Virus record (IMG/VR): IMGVR_UViG_3300025769_000562
Coordinates: 1 to 29,984 of that record
Origin: a virus
Direction: 5' to 3' (one strand)
Length of the DNA: 29,984 nucleotides
The position numbers were made by a program, and so were the translations under genes. Below the pieces are notes generated by a model. It had not been told where the DNA came from and did no database searches. It saw only the letters and a program-made list of their open reading frames with translations. Numbering within the stretch: position 1 is the first letter of the stretch; every line of letters starts with the position of its first letter. Shown in pieces: positions 12,735-20,992 of the stretch.

Positions 12735-14549
12735 ATGTGGCTTAAGCAATCAACTGCTGTCACCATTCGCATCGGCCCCTTTTTAGACCGAACCGACGGC
12801 GTAACTGAGGAAACCGGGCTTTCGCTTGCCGCAACCGACGTGCAGATAAGTAAGAACTGGGGCGCCTTCGCGAATAAAAACAGCGCCACAGCGCCCACGC
12901 ATGATAGCGATGGCTGGTATACTGTCGCACTTAACACGACCGACACAGCTACTCTAGGACCGCTTGTCGTTAAGGTACAAGACAACACAACGCACCTACC
13001 TGTACGTGAGAGCTTTACCGTTGTTCCAGCGAATACGTATGATAGCTTGATTGGGAATAGCGACGCGCTTTCTGTCGATGTAACTAGGATATCAGGAGAT
13101 ACTAGCGCAGCAAATAACCTTGAAAGCCAGTACGACGGCACAGGGCTTGTGGGAGACAACTACCCAGCGACTCAATCGCAGGTAGGGGATATCGCAATCG
13201 CTGGGGCAGCGATTAACGACATATGCGAATCTTACACTTTAACGACGGGTACGCAAAGCTCAGGGACGTTTACGGATACGCAAACGCTAGATGGGACGTA
13301 CCACGAGCATACAGATAGCGCAGGCGCAATGGAGCTATACTACCAGTTCGATATTGGAAACAGCGGCATTCCCACAAGCGTTAAATTCGTTGGCCGATTA
13401 AACGGACAAAACGATACATTATCTGTGTTCGCGTATGATTGGGTCGGAGCAGCTTGGGAGCAGATAGGGACGCTATCGGGGACAAACGGGGGCAACGATT
13501 CAACTGAAACCTACGATCTATTAATTGGGCACGTAGGAACCGGTAGCAACGCTGGAAAAGTGAGAATTCGTTTTTATGCGGCTTCGGGGCTAACCACCGC
13601 TACCTTGAGAGTGGACCAGCTTATTGTGAGTTATGCGCAAGCACTCACCGGAATAGCCAACGGCAGCACAATCACTCTAAATGCGTCGACCGTCAATACC
13701 AACCTAATCGGTCGCGGTTGGTTTCTCGATCTAAACGGACAAGAGATAAGCGGGTCATATATATACCAATCGATTAGCGTTACGGGAGTTGGGACGGCGA
13801 CAAACGGCAGCCCGTATATTATTCAAGAGTGCCAACTCGGGAATGTCACACTAGATTGCTACGGTTACCTAGAGAAGGTAGCGTTGGGTGGCACATTTAC
13901 AGGCGCATCAACTTCAGGCGTGAGTAATGACGTCTTAACATTTAAAGGGTGTTTTAGTAGCGTAGCCGGTTCAGGTGCTCCCAGCATCGACTTTAGCGGT
14001 GTAACGAAAACAACGTCTCTAAACGTCAGAGAGTGGAACGGCGGGGGGACTTGGACATTCACCGCAGACTGTACCGTCTCAATAGAAGTCAACCGAGGCG
14101 GAACGCATACAATAACGACCGGCGGCGGCGATGTAGAGTTTAGAGGGACGCCGAAAGCGCTGGTGGTAACAACCTCAGGGAGCAGCACAACCAACATAGT
14201 GCTATGGTCGGGTGCGCCAATCACAATAAATGGGACTGGCGGGACCGTTACAGTAAAAGGACTCCACTGCGGGATAACGGACAATTCGACAGGTACGACA
14301 ATAACGGATTCCGGGAAAAACGTTTCTACGTTATCCGACCATACGCTTGCTGACTTATTTACATATACGGTGGAAGGGTCAGAGACGTTCGAGGAGCAGC
14401 TACGTTTAATGAGAGCGGAAGCCGCCGGAAAACTAGCGGTATCGGGCACGACTGTCACAATTAGAGACGCCGCCGACAGTAAAGACCGTATAACTGCGAC
14501 CGTTGATGCTAACGGTCAAAGGACGAGCGTAACGACAGATGGGTCATGA
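12735..14549 (+). CDS. Large appendage / tail-associated structural protein
   Basis: The 604-aa protein begins MWLKQSTAVTIRIGPFLDRTDG, an N-terminal domain (to about residue 100) repeatedly seen in phage structural proteins, with a DGWYTVALNTTDT core. A middle part (about 160-300) is a beta-sandwich-like region with FDIGN...VGRLNGQNDTLSVFAYDW. Residues 300-540 are Gly/Thr/Ser-rich with periodic short strands, suggesting a beta-helix or adhesin fold. The last ~50 residues (EEQLRLMRAEAAGKL...RDAADSKDRITATVD) are another common phage C-terminal module. It probably forms a surface or appendage structure. The start follows AAGGAGA (12718-12724). Confidence 0.6.
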   Translation: MWLKQSTAVTIRIGPFLDRTDGVTEETGLSLAATDVQISKNWGAFANKNSATAPTHDSDGWYTVALNTTDTATLGPLVVKVQDNTTHLPVRESFTVVPANTYDSLIGNSDALSVDVTRISGDTSAANNLESQYDGTGLVGDNYPATQSQVGDIAIAGAAINDICESYTLTTGTQSSGTFTDTQTLDGTYHEHTDSAGAMELYYQFDIGNSGIPTSVKFVGRLNGQNDTLSVFAYDWVGAAWEQIGTLSGTNGGNDSTETYDLLIGHVGTGSNAGKVRIRFYAASGLTTATLRVDQLIVSYAQALTGIANGSTITLNASTVNTNLIGRGWFLDLNGQEISGSYIYQSISVTGVGTATNGSPYIIQECQLGNVTLDCYGYLEKVALGGTFTGASTSGVSNDVLTFKGCFSSVAGSGAPSIDFSGVTKTTSLNVREWNGGGTWTFTADCTVSIEVNRGGTHTITTGGGDVEFRGTPKALVVTTSGSSTTNIVLWSGAPITINGTGGTVTVKGLHCGITDNSTGTTITDSGKNVSTLSDHTLADLFTYTVEGSETFEEQLRLMRAEAAGKLAVSGTTVTIRDAADSKDRITATVDANGQRTSVTTDGS

Positions 14550-15055
14550 GCTACTATAATTCTAATTATTATAGCTCAAATTATTACGCCTCTAACTATT
14601 ATAGAGGCGGCGCTGTAGTAGTAGAGGAGGAGACCGGCGGCCACTGGGGGCCTCAGCTCATCCCCACCGAAAGCGAAGTAAGAAAGCAGATGCGTAAGCG
14701 ACTGCCGAAAAAACAGATAACGAGAAAAGCTGTTAAGCAGGTAACGAAAAAAGTGGAAGAGTTTGAAACAAAACGCCGCGCGGTACTAGAAGATATTCCA
14801 AAGTCCATCCCAAAAGCTTTTGACGGACTATCGCTTGAAGAAAGCCGCGAGCTACTTATTGAGCTAATGGAAGCGCAAAAACGCTTAAAAGAAATTGAGG
14901 ATTCACAACGAGCCGTTTTTGGGTTAATAGGTCTAAAAGAGCAGGCCGATAAGATGATTAGCGAATCCGAACGGATTGCCGACGAAATTCGTAAGATAGC
15001 GATGACGCAGTACGACGATGAGGATGAATTGCTGTTCATACTTATGATTCAGTAA
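14546..15055 (+). CDS. Coiled-coil protein with Asn-Tyr-Tyr repeats
   Basis: This 169-aa protein has an N-terminal repeat of the form Ser-Asn-Tyr-Tyr (residues 2-19), then a short acidic/Gly-rich linker (about 20-35) and a basic-to-acidic helical, coiled-coil-like body (about 40-150) with a hydrophobic end. Tyr/Asn repeats of this kind occur in some phage virion proteins and may provide a sticky, disordered anchor. It overlaps the upstream appendage gene by 4 bp. The repeat DNA forms two hairpins close to the start codon, which could affect translation. Confidence 0.55.
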   Translation: MSYYNSNYYSSNYYASNYYRGGAVVVEEETGGHWGPQLIPTESEVRKQMRKRLPKKQITRKAVKQVTKKVEEFETKRRAVLEDIPKSIPKAFDGLSLEESRELLIELMEAQKRLKEIEDSQRAVFGLIGLKEQADKMISESERIADEIRKIAMTQYDDEDELLFILMIQ

Positions 15056-15063
15056 TATATAAT
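15035..15063 (+). promoter_or_regulatory. Possible internal promoter
   Basis: TTCATA (15035-15040), 17 nt and a perfect TATAAT (15058-15063) precede the gene at 15081. Transcription would start near 15070, within the strong ribosome-site leader AAGGAGAG. It could raise expression of the head genes that follow. Confidence 0.4.
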
Positions 15064-15080
15064 AAGGTAAGGAGAGACCC

Positions 15081-15458
15081 ATGAATCAAGTATATGACGT
15101 AAGCGGTGACATATGTTACTTAGACAGTAACAACAAAGTAAAAAGCGCACCGATTAAGCGCGCAGCGATTGCGGTAGCTTCATCCGGGGATAATACGGTG
15201 ATAGCGGCAGTATCGGGAAAGAAGATTCGCGTACTAGGGTATGTCATAAGCACAACAGGCACGGTAACAATTCGCTTCGAAGACGGGGCCGGAGGCACGG
15301 CGCTTACAGGTCAAATGGGCGCTCAAAGCGCGGTTGCGATACAAAGCGGGTTCCTACCCCACGGATGGTTTGAGACGTCGGTTGGTACGCTACTTAACTT
15401 AGAGCTAAGCGCCGCAATAAGTGTAGCCGGGCACCTTATTTATATAGAAGTGGATTAA
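15081..15458 (+). CDS. Conserved virion protein, beta-sandwich type
   Basis: The 125-aa product contains a pattern common in small phage structural proteins: a SSGDNTVIAAVSGKKIRVL strand pair, then VTIRFEDGAGGTALTG, a LPHGWFETSVGTLLNLELS segment and a terminal GHLIYIEV strand. This fold is usually found in decoration, head-fibre or appendage components. It follows a strong ribosome site (AAGGAGAG) and a possible promoter, which fits a protein made in many copies. Confidence 0.6.
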   Translation: MNQVYDVSGDICYLDSNNKVKSAPIKRAAIAVASSGDNTVIAAVSGKKIRVLGYVISTTGTVTIRFEDGAGGTALTGQMGAQSAVAIQSGFLPHGWFETSVGTLLNLELSAAISVAGHLIYIEVD

Positions 15459-15459
15459 T

Positions 15460-15681
15460 GTGGAAGAGGACGGTAATCGTTCTCTCCAAGAATTACGGGG
15501 AGCGATAGAAGTTTTGGGCGAGAAAGTAGATACGCTAGTATCGTTACACAGGGACATGATCAAATGGCTCTTAATAGTCGTTTGTGTTATTGCGCTAGGG
15601 CGCTCGGCGTTTGACTTGCTCGGCACATTCTTCGGTGACGCTCCCCCAATAGTAGAAATAAAACAAGGGGGCGGAAGATGA
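15460..15681 (+). CDS. Small single-span membrane protein
   Basis: The 73-aa protein has a charged helical N-terminus (LQELRGAIEVLGEKVDTLVSL), one hydrophobic segment at about 33-52 (MIKWLLIVVCVIALG) and a short C-terminal tail. It starts at GTG 15460, one base after the upstream stop; the overlapping ATG at 15458 is in another frame. The layout recalls XhlA-like or class III holin-type proteins, but no endolysin gene is seen nearby, so a lysis role is only a possibility. Confidence 0.5.
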   Translation: MEEDGNRSLQELRGAIEVLGEKVDTLVSLHRDMIKWLLIVVCVIALGRSAFDLLGTFFGDAPPIVEIKQGGGR

Positions 15682-15971
15682 GAAAGACATACGTATACGA
15701 TAAAAAACAGGGGAAAGTCGTTGAGCGTCACGAGCGCACAGACAAAGAGCACTTTCATTACGTTATAACAGATGACGTGCCCGAAGGAATGCAGCACCCG
15801 TGTAACGGCTTGTGGTATACGAGTAAATCAAACTTCCGAAAAACTACTCGCGCTCATGGGTGCGTTGAAATAGGCAACGAGACGCAAACACCAAGGGCGC
15901 CAAGCGTTGACCGCGAGAGCGTACGGAATGATATAATTAAAACGATGTATCAAACTGGACTAAAAAAGTAA
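15678..15971 (+). CDS. Hypothetical small virion-cluster protein
   Basis: A 97-aa basic protein begins MRKTYVYDKKQGKVVERHE and has a middle HPCNGLWYTSKSNFRKTTRAHGCVEIG segment. The pattern is seen in small phage proteins located just before the scaffold gene, but no function is known to me. It overlaps the upstream gene by 4 bp (ATGA) and precedes the scaffold gene by 27 bases. Confidence 0.55.
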   Translation: MRKTYVYDKKQGKVVERHERTDKEHFHYVITDDVPEGMQHPCNGLWYTSKSNFRKTTRAHGCVEIGNETQTPRAPSVDRESVRNDIIKTMYQTGLKK

Positions 15972-15998
15972 AAATAATTATAGACACGAGGGAAAAAC

Positions 15999-17048
15999 AT
16001 GGGCGACAATACGGACAATATTGAGACAGTAGGCGACACATTACGAGAGACGATACAAGCGCTTGACATGACAAGCGAGGATCTAGGCTTTGAAGATGAC
16101 GAGTTCGACAAGCGCCTAGAAGCGAAAGAAGAAAGCGAGCAAACAGATTTTAAAGACCAGGACGGCAGTGAGACCGCAGAGCCTTCAGCAGACGCCCCCA
16201 CCGAGGATGCGGAAACTGAGGAAATCTTAGCGGCCCCGAACTCCTGGACCGCTGAAGAAAAGGAGGCGTTTAATTCTTTCCCAGCCGAAGCGAAAAAAGC
16301 GCTTATCAGACGGCAGAAAGATATGGACCGCTACATAACGCAGCGCAGCCAAGAAGTAGCTGAACGAGAGAAGCAAATCGAGGAGATAGAGCGCTACATT
16401 GCCCCACACCGCGAAGACATGGCGCGGCAAGGTGTTACCCCACAGGTCCTAGAACAGTTCTACCAGTGGCATAAATACCTTTCCAACCCAGAAACCGCAG
16501 CAAACGGCATACAAGAGCTTGCAAAACGCTACGGCGTTAACCCCCGAGTACTCAACGTCAGCAACAATAACGCTGCAAGTCAGCCGCAAGAAGACAGCCG
16601 TATAACCGAGCTACAACAACGCATAGAGCAGCAACAGCAGCAACTAGCAGAGAGAGAGCGCAGGGAATACGAGCAGGGAGTAGCGGCAGAGGTTAGCGCG
16701 TTTAGGTCAGAGACGGACGAAAACGGCAAATCACGTTTCCCACTAATTAACCCAGGGGAAGCGCTTGAACAACCTCTTATAGAGGAGTTCAAGATGATAA
16801 GCCAAGTAAACCCCGAAATGCCCTTACGCGACAAGCTCGAAACCGCCTACAAACGAGCGTTAGCGCTTAACCCGCACGCCGCAGAAGCGATAAACAGCAG
16901 TAGAGCTTCAACGGCGGCAAAGGTACAAAAAGCGAAAACACTAGGCGCGTCCGTAACTGGTAGCGCTTCAACGTTTGAAGAGGCTCCACAAACTAACATG
17001 TCTTTGCGCGAACAGCTTGCAGCTAACTGGAAAAACTTAGCTGGATAA
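15999..17048 (+). CDS. Scaffolding protein
   Basis: The 349-aa protein is highly charged: an acidic N-terminus (about 1-80), then mixed-charge helical and Gln-rich coiled-coil sequence (about 100-225, with a QQQQQLAERERR stretch) and a basic C-terminal part ending in LREQLAANWKNLAG. Size, composition and position directly before the coat gene match P22-like scaffolds, which guide coat assembly and then exit the shell, with the basic C-terminus contacting coat. The ribosome site is GAGGGA ahead of ATG 15999. Confidence 0.8.
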   Translation: MGDNTDNIETVGDTLRETIQALDMTSEDLGFEDDEFDKRLEAKEESEQTDFKDQDGSETAEPSADAPTEDAETEEILAAPNSWTAEEKEAFNSFPAEAKKALIRRQKDMDRYITQRSQEVAEREKQIEEIERYIAPHREDMARQGVTPQVLEQFYQWHKYLSNPETAANGIQELAKRYGVNPRVLNVSNNNAASQPQEDSRITELQQRIEQQQQQLAERERREYEQGVAAEVSAFRSETDENGKSRFPLINPGEALEQPLIEEFKMISQVNPEMPLRDKLETAYKRALALNPHAAEAINSSRASTAAKVQKAKTLGASVTGSASTFEEAPQTNMSLREQLAANWKNLAG

Positions 17049-17064
17049 ATAAAGGATAAATAAA

Positions 17065-18036
17065 ATGGCATCACCAAATCTCTCTGAGCTGGTAACGACA
17101 ACCCTCAGAAGCCGCAGCAAAAAGCTTGCGGATAACGTAACATCGAATAACGCGCTTCTCACTAGGCTTAAAACCAAAGGGAAGATTCGACCGTTTAGCG
17201 GCGGACGCACCATCGTGGAAGAGCTTGATTACGCTGAAAACTCAACGTTTAAGCGTTACAGCGGATATGAGACGCTTGATATTTCACCAAGTGACGTATT
17301 TAGCGCAGCCGAGTTTAACATCAAGCAAGCTGCTGTGGCGGTAACGATGAGCGGGCTTGAAGAGCTTCAAAACTCAGGCGCTGAGCAAGTTATCGACCTC
17401 CTAGAGTCTCGCATAACTAACGCAGAAAGAACGCTTGCAAACAACATCTCAGCGGACATCTACAGTGACGGGACAGCCGACAGCTCTAAGCAAATCGGCG
17501 GCCTACAGTTGCTCGTGGCTGACGCGCCATCGACGGGAACAGTCGGCGGAATTAACCGCGCTACGTATAGCTTCTTTAGAAACTATGCATATGACGCAAC
17601 GACAGACGGTGGAGCCGCTGCAACAGCCTCAAATATCCAGCAGTATATGAACGAGATATTTGTCAACATTTGCAGAGGAACCGACAAGCCGGATTTGATG
17701 GTTGCCGACAATAACTATTACACCCTATACCTTGAGTCGCTCCAAAGCATCCAGCGGATTGCTTCTGACGAGATGGCGCAAGCTGGGTTTGCTAGCCTTA
17801 AGTACATGGGCGGCGACGTAGTTCTTGATGGTGGATACGGCGGAGACGCTCCAACGAATCATATGTATTTCCTTAACACGAACTACATACACTTTCGCCC
17901 ACACAGAAAGCGGAACTTCGTACCACTTGACGGTGAGCGCGTAGCCGTTAACCAAGACGCGATGGTTAAACTCATCGTTTGGGCCGGTAACATGACGCTT
18001 AGCAATGCATTCTTGCAGGGCGTTTTAAAAGATTGA
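17065..18036 (+). CDS. Major capsid (coat) protein
   Basis: The 323-aa protein begins MASPNLSELVTTTLRSRSKKLADN and has features of a widespread phage coat family with the HK97 fold: an early TIVEELDYAENSTFKRYSGYE strand region, a QIGGLQLLVADAPSTGTVGGIN motif near 147-168, and KPDLMVADNNYYTLY...MHYF-like strands in the second half. It follows the scaffold gene by 16 bases behind AAGGAT. It should be the most abundant structural protein. Confidence 0.8.
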   Translation: MASPNLSELVTTTLRSRSKKLADNVTSNNALLTRLKTKGKIRPFSGGRTIVEELDYAENSTFKRYSGYETLDISPSDVFSAAEFNIKQAAVAVTMSGLEELQNSGAEQVIDLLESRITNAERTLANNISADIYSDGTADSSKQIGGLQLLVADAPSTGTVGGINRATYSFFRNYAYDATTDGGAAATASNIQQYMNEIFVNICRGTDKPDLMVADNNYYTLYLESLQSIQRIASDEMAQAGFASLKYMGGDVVLDGGYGGDAPTNHMYFLNTNYIHFRPHRKRNFVPLDGERVAVNQDAMVKLIVWAGNMTLSNAFLQGVLKD

Positions 18037-18054
18037 TAAGTAGTTGAAAACACT

Positions 18055-18504
18055 ATGCTTTTAATAGAAAGATTTATGTCAAAAGTTCTTGTCGATTCTA
18101 CGGGGTGCCATGAGTGGCAATCTACGAAAAGTCGGCAAGGCTATGGCAAATTCTGGTTTGAAGGCAAGCAAGTACCAGCTCATAGAATGGCATATATGAT
18201 ATTTGAAGGGGCAATCCCTGATGGGTTGATTATATGTCATCACTGCGACAATCCAGGGTGTGTCAATCCCGAGCACCTTTATGCAGGGACTCATAAAGAT
18301 AACTTCAACGATATGCTAAAGAGGTTTAGACATTGGGGGAGAAGGAAGTTGAGTGATGAGCAAGTACTTGAGATATTAGAACTGATCGAACAGGGAGCAT
18401 ATAGCCAGAGACGTATAGGTGAAATGTACAATGTTAGTCAGATTACGATATCACGAATCAAACTAAAAAAAAGGCATTACTTAAAAGCACTAAAAATAAA
18501 ATAA
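18055..18504 (+). CDS. Free-standing HNH endonuclease
   Basis: This 149-aa protein starts MLLIERFMSKVLVDSTGCHEW, the typical start of HNH_3-type homing nucleases, with AHRMAY (near 42-47) and a HHCDNPGCVNPEHLYAGTHKDN metal/active-site block (near 62-83). A C-terminal helix-turn-helix (LSDEQVLEILELIEQ...RRIGEMYNVSQITISRIK) probably provides DNA specificity. It is inserted between coat and decoration genes. Its codons are visibly more AT-rich than the neighbours and its ribosome site is weak, both signs of transfer. It may cut related phages in the head-gene region. Confidence 0.85.
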   Translation: MLLIERFMSKVLVDSTGCHEWQSTKSRQGYGKFWFEGKQVPAHRMAYMIFEGAIPDGLIICHHCDNPGCVNPEHLYAGTHKDNFNDMLKRFRHWGRRKLSDEQVLEILELIEQGAYSQRRIGEMYNVSQITISRIKLKKRHYLKALKIK

Positions 18505-18518
18505 TTAGGAGATTTAAA

Positions 18519-19022
18519 ATGGCAGAACATTTTGTAACACCAGCGCTCGGTATCGACCTCGACTTGGCCGACACAGAGCAAAAATTCGCACTTGGAACAA
18601 TCGTGTGTGGAACGGATTCATCCGGTTCATACGCAGCCGAGTATATGTACGTTAAATCTGACGCAGCAGTAGCGCAGTACGCAGTAGTTAAAATCGATGA
18701 CGATTACACCATTGAAGAGCTTACGACTACGATCTCAGGCGTTGAGCCGACAGCCGTAGGAGTAGCGCAAGTCGCCCTTGATGGTTCTTCTACTGCTGTA
18801 TATGGCTGGGTAGTAATAAGCGGAAGCGGAACAGTACAAGCCATTTCTGGCGGTTCAGCGGCTGCAAACGTTAAAGTGTTTACTACGACTACAGCGGGTC
18901 ACATAGATGACGTATCTACGAACTCAGATTGTATTCAAGGGCTCAAGCTAGTAGGCGCAGAATCGGGCGGATCGGCTGCATTCTTTGCCGCTGGACGTAT
19001 GAGAACCAACTCACAAGACTAG
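18519..19022 (+). CDS. Probable head decoration / stabilisation protein
   Basis: The 167-aa protein is rich in Ala, Ser, Thr, Val and Gly and predicted to be mostly beta. It begins MAEHFVTPALGIDLDLADTEQKFALGT, has no Lys/Arg-rich tail or membrane segment, and follows the coat gene (with an HNH gene in between) behind AGGAGA. Position and composition fit a capsid cement protein. Identification is by context and composition rather than a firm motif. Confidence 0.55.
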   Translation: MAEHFVTPALGIDLDLADTEQKFALGTIVCGTDSSGSYAAEYMYVKSDAAVAQYAVVKIDDDYTIEELTTTISGVEPTAVGVAQVALDGSSTAVYGWVVISGSGTVQAISGGSAAANVKVFTTTTAGHIDDVSTNSDCIQGLKLVGAESGGSAAFFAAGRMRTNSQD

Positions 19023-19029
19023 AGTATAA

Positions 19030-19647
19030 ATGGGCGAGTTTATACGCGAGCTAGTCGCAGACCAGGACGTTGTTTTATGGGGGGGCGCTCCAGAGTACGA
19101 ACTCCCCTCCATTTCCACCCCCTTCGTTGTCAGCATTAATAACCACTATTTCTGGCAGGAAGGTAAAGGCAAATACGGGTATACGAGCGCAGTGTATCAC
19201 GGTGGGTGCATAGCTGGCATTATGGCGGCATTCATGAACCAGCCGCCCCAAAACCTAGAGTTTGTATGTCAGAACTCAGGTAGTCCATATGGCGAAAGCA
19301 TGAAGCCGTGGGCGACTGCAAAAGGCATAGGCTACTACGGATATGCTAGCAGGCCAGCCGAAAAGCTAATGCGCGGCACACCGCCAGAGGCGTATAACAA
19401 AGAATTTAGGCCACTAATACAGGTAGTACAGCAGCCGTTTACGGGAGTACTTGCAGCGTATCACTTGCTACGCTTCAACCCGAAAAGGCTTTATATATGC
19501 GGCATGAATTTCTACGCGAATGCACCGACAACAATCGTTGAGGGCAAGCGCGGAGAACACAACATAGAAGACAACAAACAAGCAATGAGGGCGATCTTAG
19601 ATGACAAACGAGCAATCCCAGACAAGTTTTTATCAGAAAGTTTATGA
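19030..19647 (+). CDS. Glycosyltransferase family 29-like protein
   Basis: The 205-aa product begins MGEFIRELVADQDVVLWGGAPEYELPS with a Rossmann-like VVLWGGAP start, a FVVSINNHYF strand and a QQPFTGVLAAYHLLRFNPKRLYICGMNFY block (near 138-166), followed by HNIEDNKQAMRAI. The PxTG...L...GxxFY pattern resembles the S-motif region of GT29 (sialyltransferase-like) enzymes. The donor and acceptor cannot be read from sequence. It overlaps the following methyltransferase gene by 47 bp, so both are probably made together. A role in decorating a virion or host-surface glycan is inferred. Confidence 0.45.
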   Translation: MGEFIRELVADQDVVLWGGAPEYELPSISTPFVVSINNHYFWQEGKGKYGYTSAVYHGGCIAGIMAAFMNQPPQNLEFVCQNSGSPYGESMKPWATAKGIGYYGYASRPAEKLMRGTPPEAYNKEFRPLIQVVQQPFTGVLAAYHLLRFNPKRLYICGMNFYANAPTTIVEGKRGEHNIEDNKQAMRAILDDKRAIPDKFLSESL

Positions 19648-20176
19648 CGATTTATACAGCATCGGCTACCATGAGAACCCGGCGTATTCACATTCATACG
19701 GACTTATCGAATACATGACTAAAGAGCTGCGATTTAAAACAGTGTTAGATGTAGGCGCCTCAATCGGCGCGGCTGTAAGCACTTTACGAAAGTATGGCAA
19801 AGAGGCAATGGGCCTAGAAGCCAGCTTAGTAGCCGTAAACAAAGCGGACATATTAAACCGCCCCGTAATGTGGGGAGAGAGTACCAAACTACCTTTTGCC
19901 GATAAACACGTAGATGTCGTTATGTCGACTGACATGTTGGAGCACCTAAAGCCTGAAGACGTAGATAAGACAGTAGAAGAGTTTCACCGAGTCGCGCGTG
20001 ACTATATCGCGATTAAAGTAAGCAGCGAGCCAGAGCGGGCTGGCTGGGGGAAGCGCGTAGGAGTGGACGATTTACACTTAACGCAAAAGCCGGTTTACTG
20101 GTGGAGAAATAAATTCACCGAAGCCGGTGGAACGATTATAATGGCTTTAAACGATACATTTGTAATAGAGTTGTAA
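19601..20176 (+). CDS. SAM-dependent methyltransferase (class I)
   Basis: The 191-aa enzyme shows motif I VLDVGASIGAAVSTLRKYG (about 48-66), an acidic end to strand 2 (MGLEAS), the motif around LPFADKHVDVVMSTDMLEHL (about 98-117), and a DDLHLTQKP segment later. These are typical of class I Rossmann methyltransferases acting on small molecules or glycans; no DNA-methylase catalytic motif (NPPY or PC) is seen. It starts inside the glycosyltransferase gene, with GAGGG upstream of ATG 19601. A terminator-like hairpin follows. Joint action with the glycosyltransferase, for example O-methylating an added sugar, is an inference. Confidence 0.75.
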   Translation: MTNEQSQTSFYQKVYDDLYSIGYHENPAYSHSYGLIEYMTKELRFKTVLDVGASIGAAVSTLRKYGKEAMGLEASLVAVNKADILNRPVMWGESTKLPFADKHVDVVMSTDMLEHLKPEDVDKTVEEFHRVARDYIAIKVSSEPERAGWGKRVGVDDLHLTQKPVYWWRNKFTEAGGTIIMALNDTFVIEL

Positions 20177-20182
20177 CCAAAA

Positions 20183-20251
20183 GGGCGAACAGTTTTGGGG
20201 GCGGCATTAAGGGGGGTTGCTCGCCCATTCCCCCCGTCGCTCCTTTTTTTT
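20183..20251 (+). terminator. Rho-independent-type terminator
   Basis: After the methyltransferase stop, GGGCGA (20183-20188) can pair with TCGCCC (20221-20226), or alternatively GGGGGG (20211-20216) with CCCCCC (20230-20235). A run of eight T (20244-20251) follows the second stem after a short gap. The T-run continues into an A-run, CCT8A7GG, which could act in the other direction. The next ribosome site follows at once. Confidence 0.45.
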
Positions 20252-20267
20252 AAAAAAAGGGATAGAT

Positions 20268-20975
20268 ATGGATAATAATTTTGTTAATTTGATGGCGCCA
20301 GATGCGTATGACACTACGCGCGACCGTAACAGTATGCTTCCGAACGCAGACAAAGGTGTACTTGTAACGTTCTTTGAGTACAACCATTACATGGGCTATA
20401 AGAGCAAAATCGAAGGTCGCCCAATCTATGAGCCGCGCACATACATCCGCAAAATAGCCGACTCAAAAAGCGACTTTTGCCGCCCTATGCGCGAAAGCGA
20501 TAAGCTTAAATACCCCCAGCAGTGGGCAGCGTATGAAGCGAACCAAAGCAGCCACGGCATAGTAGGGACGCTTTTAAACGACTACGCAAAAGCGAGCGGC
20601 AATCTTTCAGCGGGTGAGCTTGAAAACCTGCGCTCTAACCGCGTATACACGGTTGAACAGTTAGCGGAAATATCCGATGAGCGCATCAGCGAAATAGGCG
20701 GACACGCTAGAAAGAACAGAACGGACGCAGCGGTATGGCTTGAGAAACTAAAAGGGGGAGCCGTTGAACGCGAGCTACTCGATAAAATTGATAAACTCGA
20801 TGCGCAGTATAAAACTGAAATTCAATCGCTCAAAGCGGCTAAGACAGCAGATCCAGAAGAGGTACAGAACCTCAAAGAAGCGAATGACGCGCTAGCCGAC
20901 ATGAACAAAGAACTACTGAAGCAGTATGAAGAGCTTGCCGAAAAGGTAGCTAAGCTCGAAAAAAAGAAAAAGTAA
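20268..20975 (+). CDS. Conserved phage protein with C-terminal coiled coil
   Basis: The 235-aa protein begins MDNNFVNLMAPDAYDTTRDRN. The frame is open from 20217, but only the ATG at 20268 has a ribosome site (AGGGA). The N-terminal half (DKGVLVTFFEYNHYMGYKSK, PRTYIRKIA) looks globular; residues about 115-160 include VYTVEQLAEISDERISEIGGHARKN, a short helix-hairpin-like segment; the rest is a long charged coiled coil. It follows a terminator and precedes the tail-adaptor gene. It may be a minor head or neck component; no family name is certain. Confidence 0.6.
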   Translation: MDNNFVNLMAPDAYDTTRDRNSMLPNADKGVLVTFFEYNHYMGYKSKIEGRPIYEPRTYIRKIADSKSDFCRPMRESDKLKYPQQWAAYEANQSSHGIVGTLLNDYAKASGNLSAGELENLRSNRVYTVEQLAEISDERISEIGGHARKNRTDAAVWLEKLKGGAVERELLDKIDKLDAQYKTEIQSLKAAKTADPEEVQNLKEANDALADMNKELLKQYEELAEKVAKLEKKKK

Positions 20976-20992
20976 GCCGGATGGGGGGATAG

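Noticed and set aside
13865-14458. Long minus-strand frame opposite the appendage protein
   Set aside because: Opposes a clear structural gene, has Val/Pro-rich low-complexity sequence and no ribosome site.
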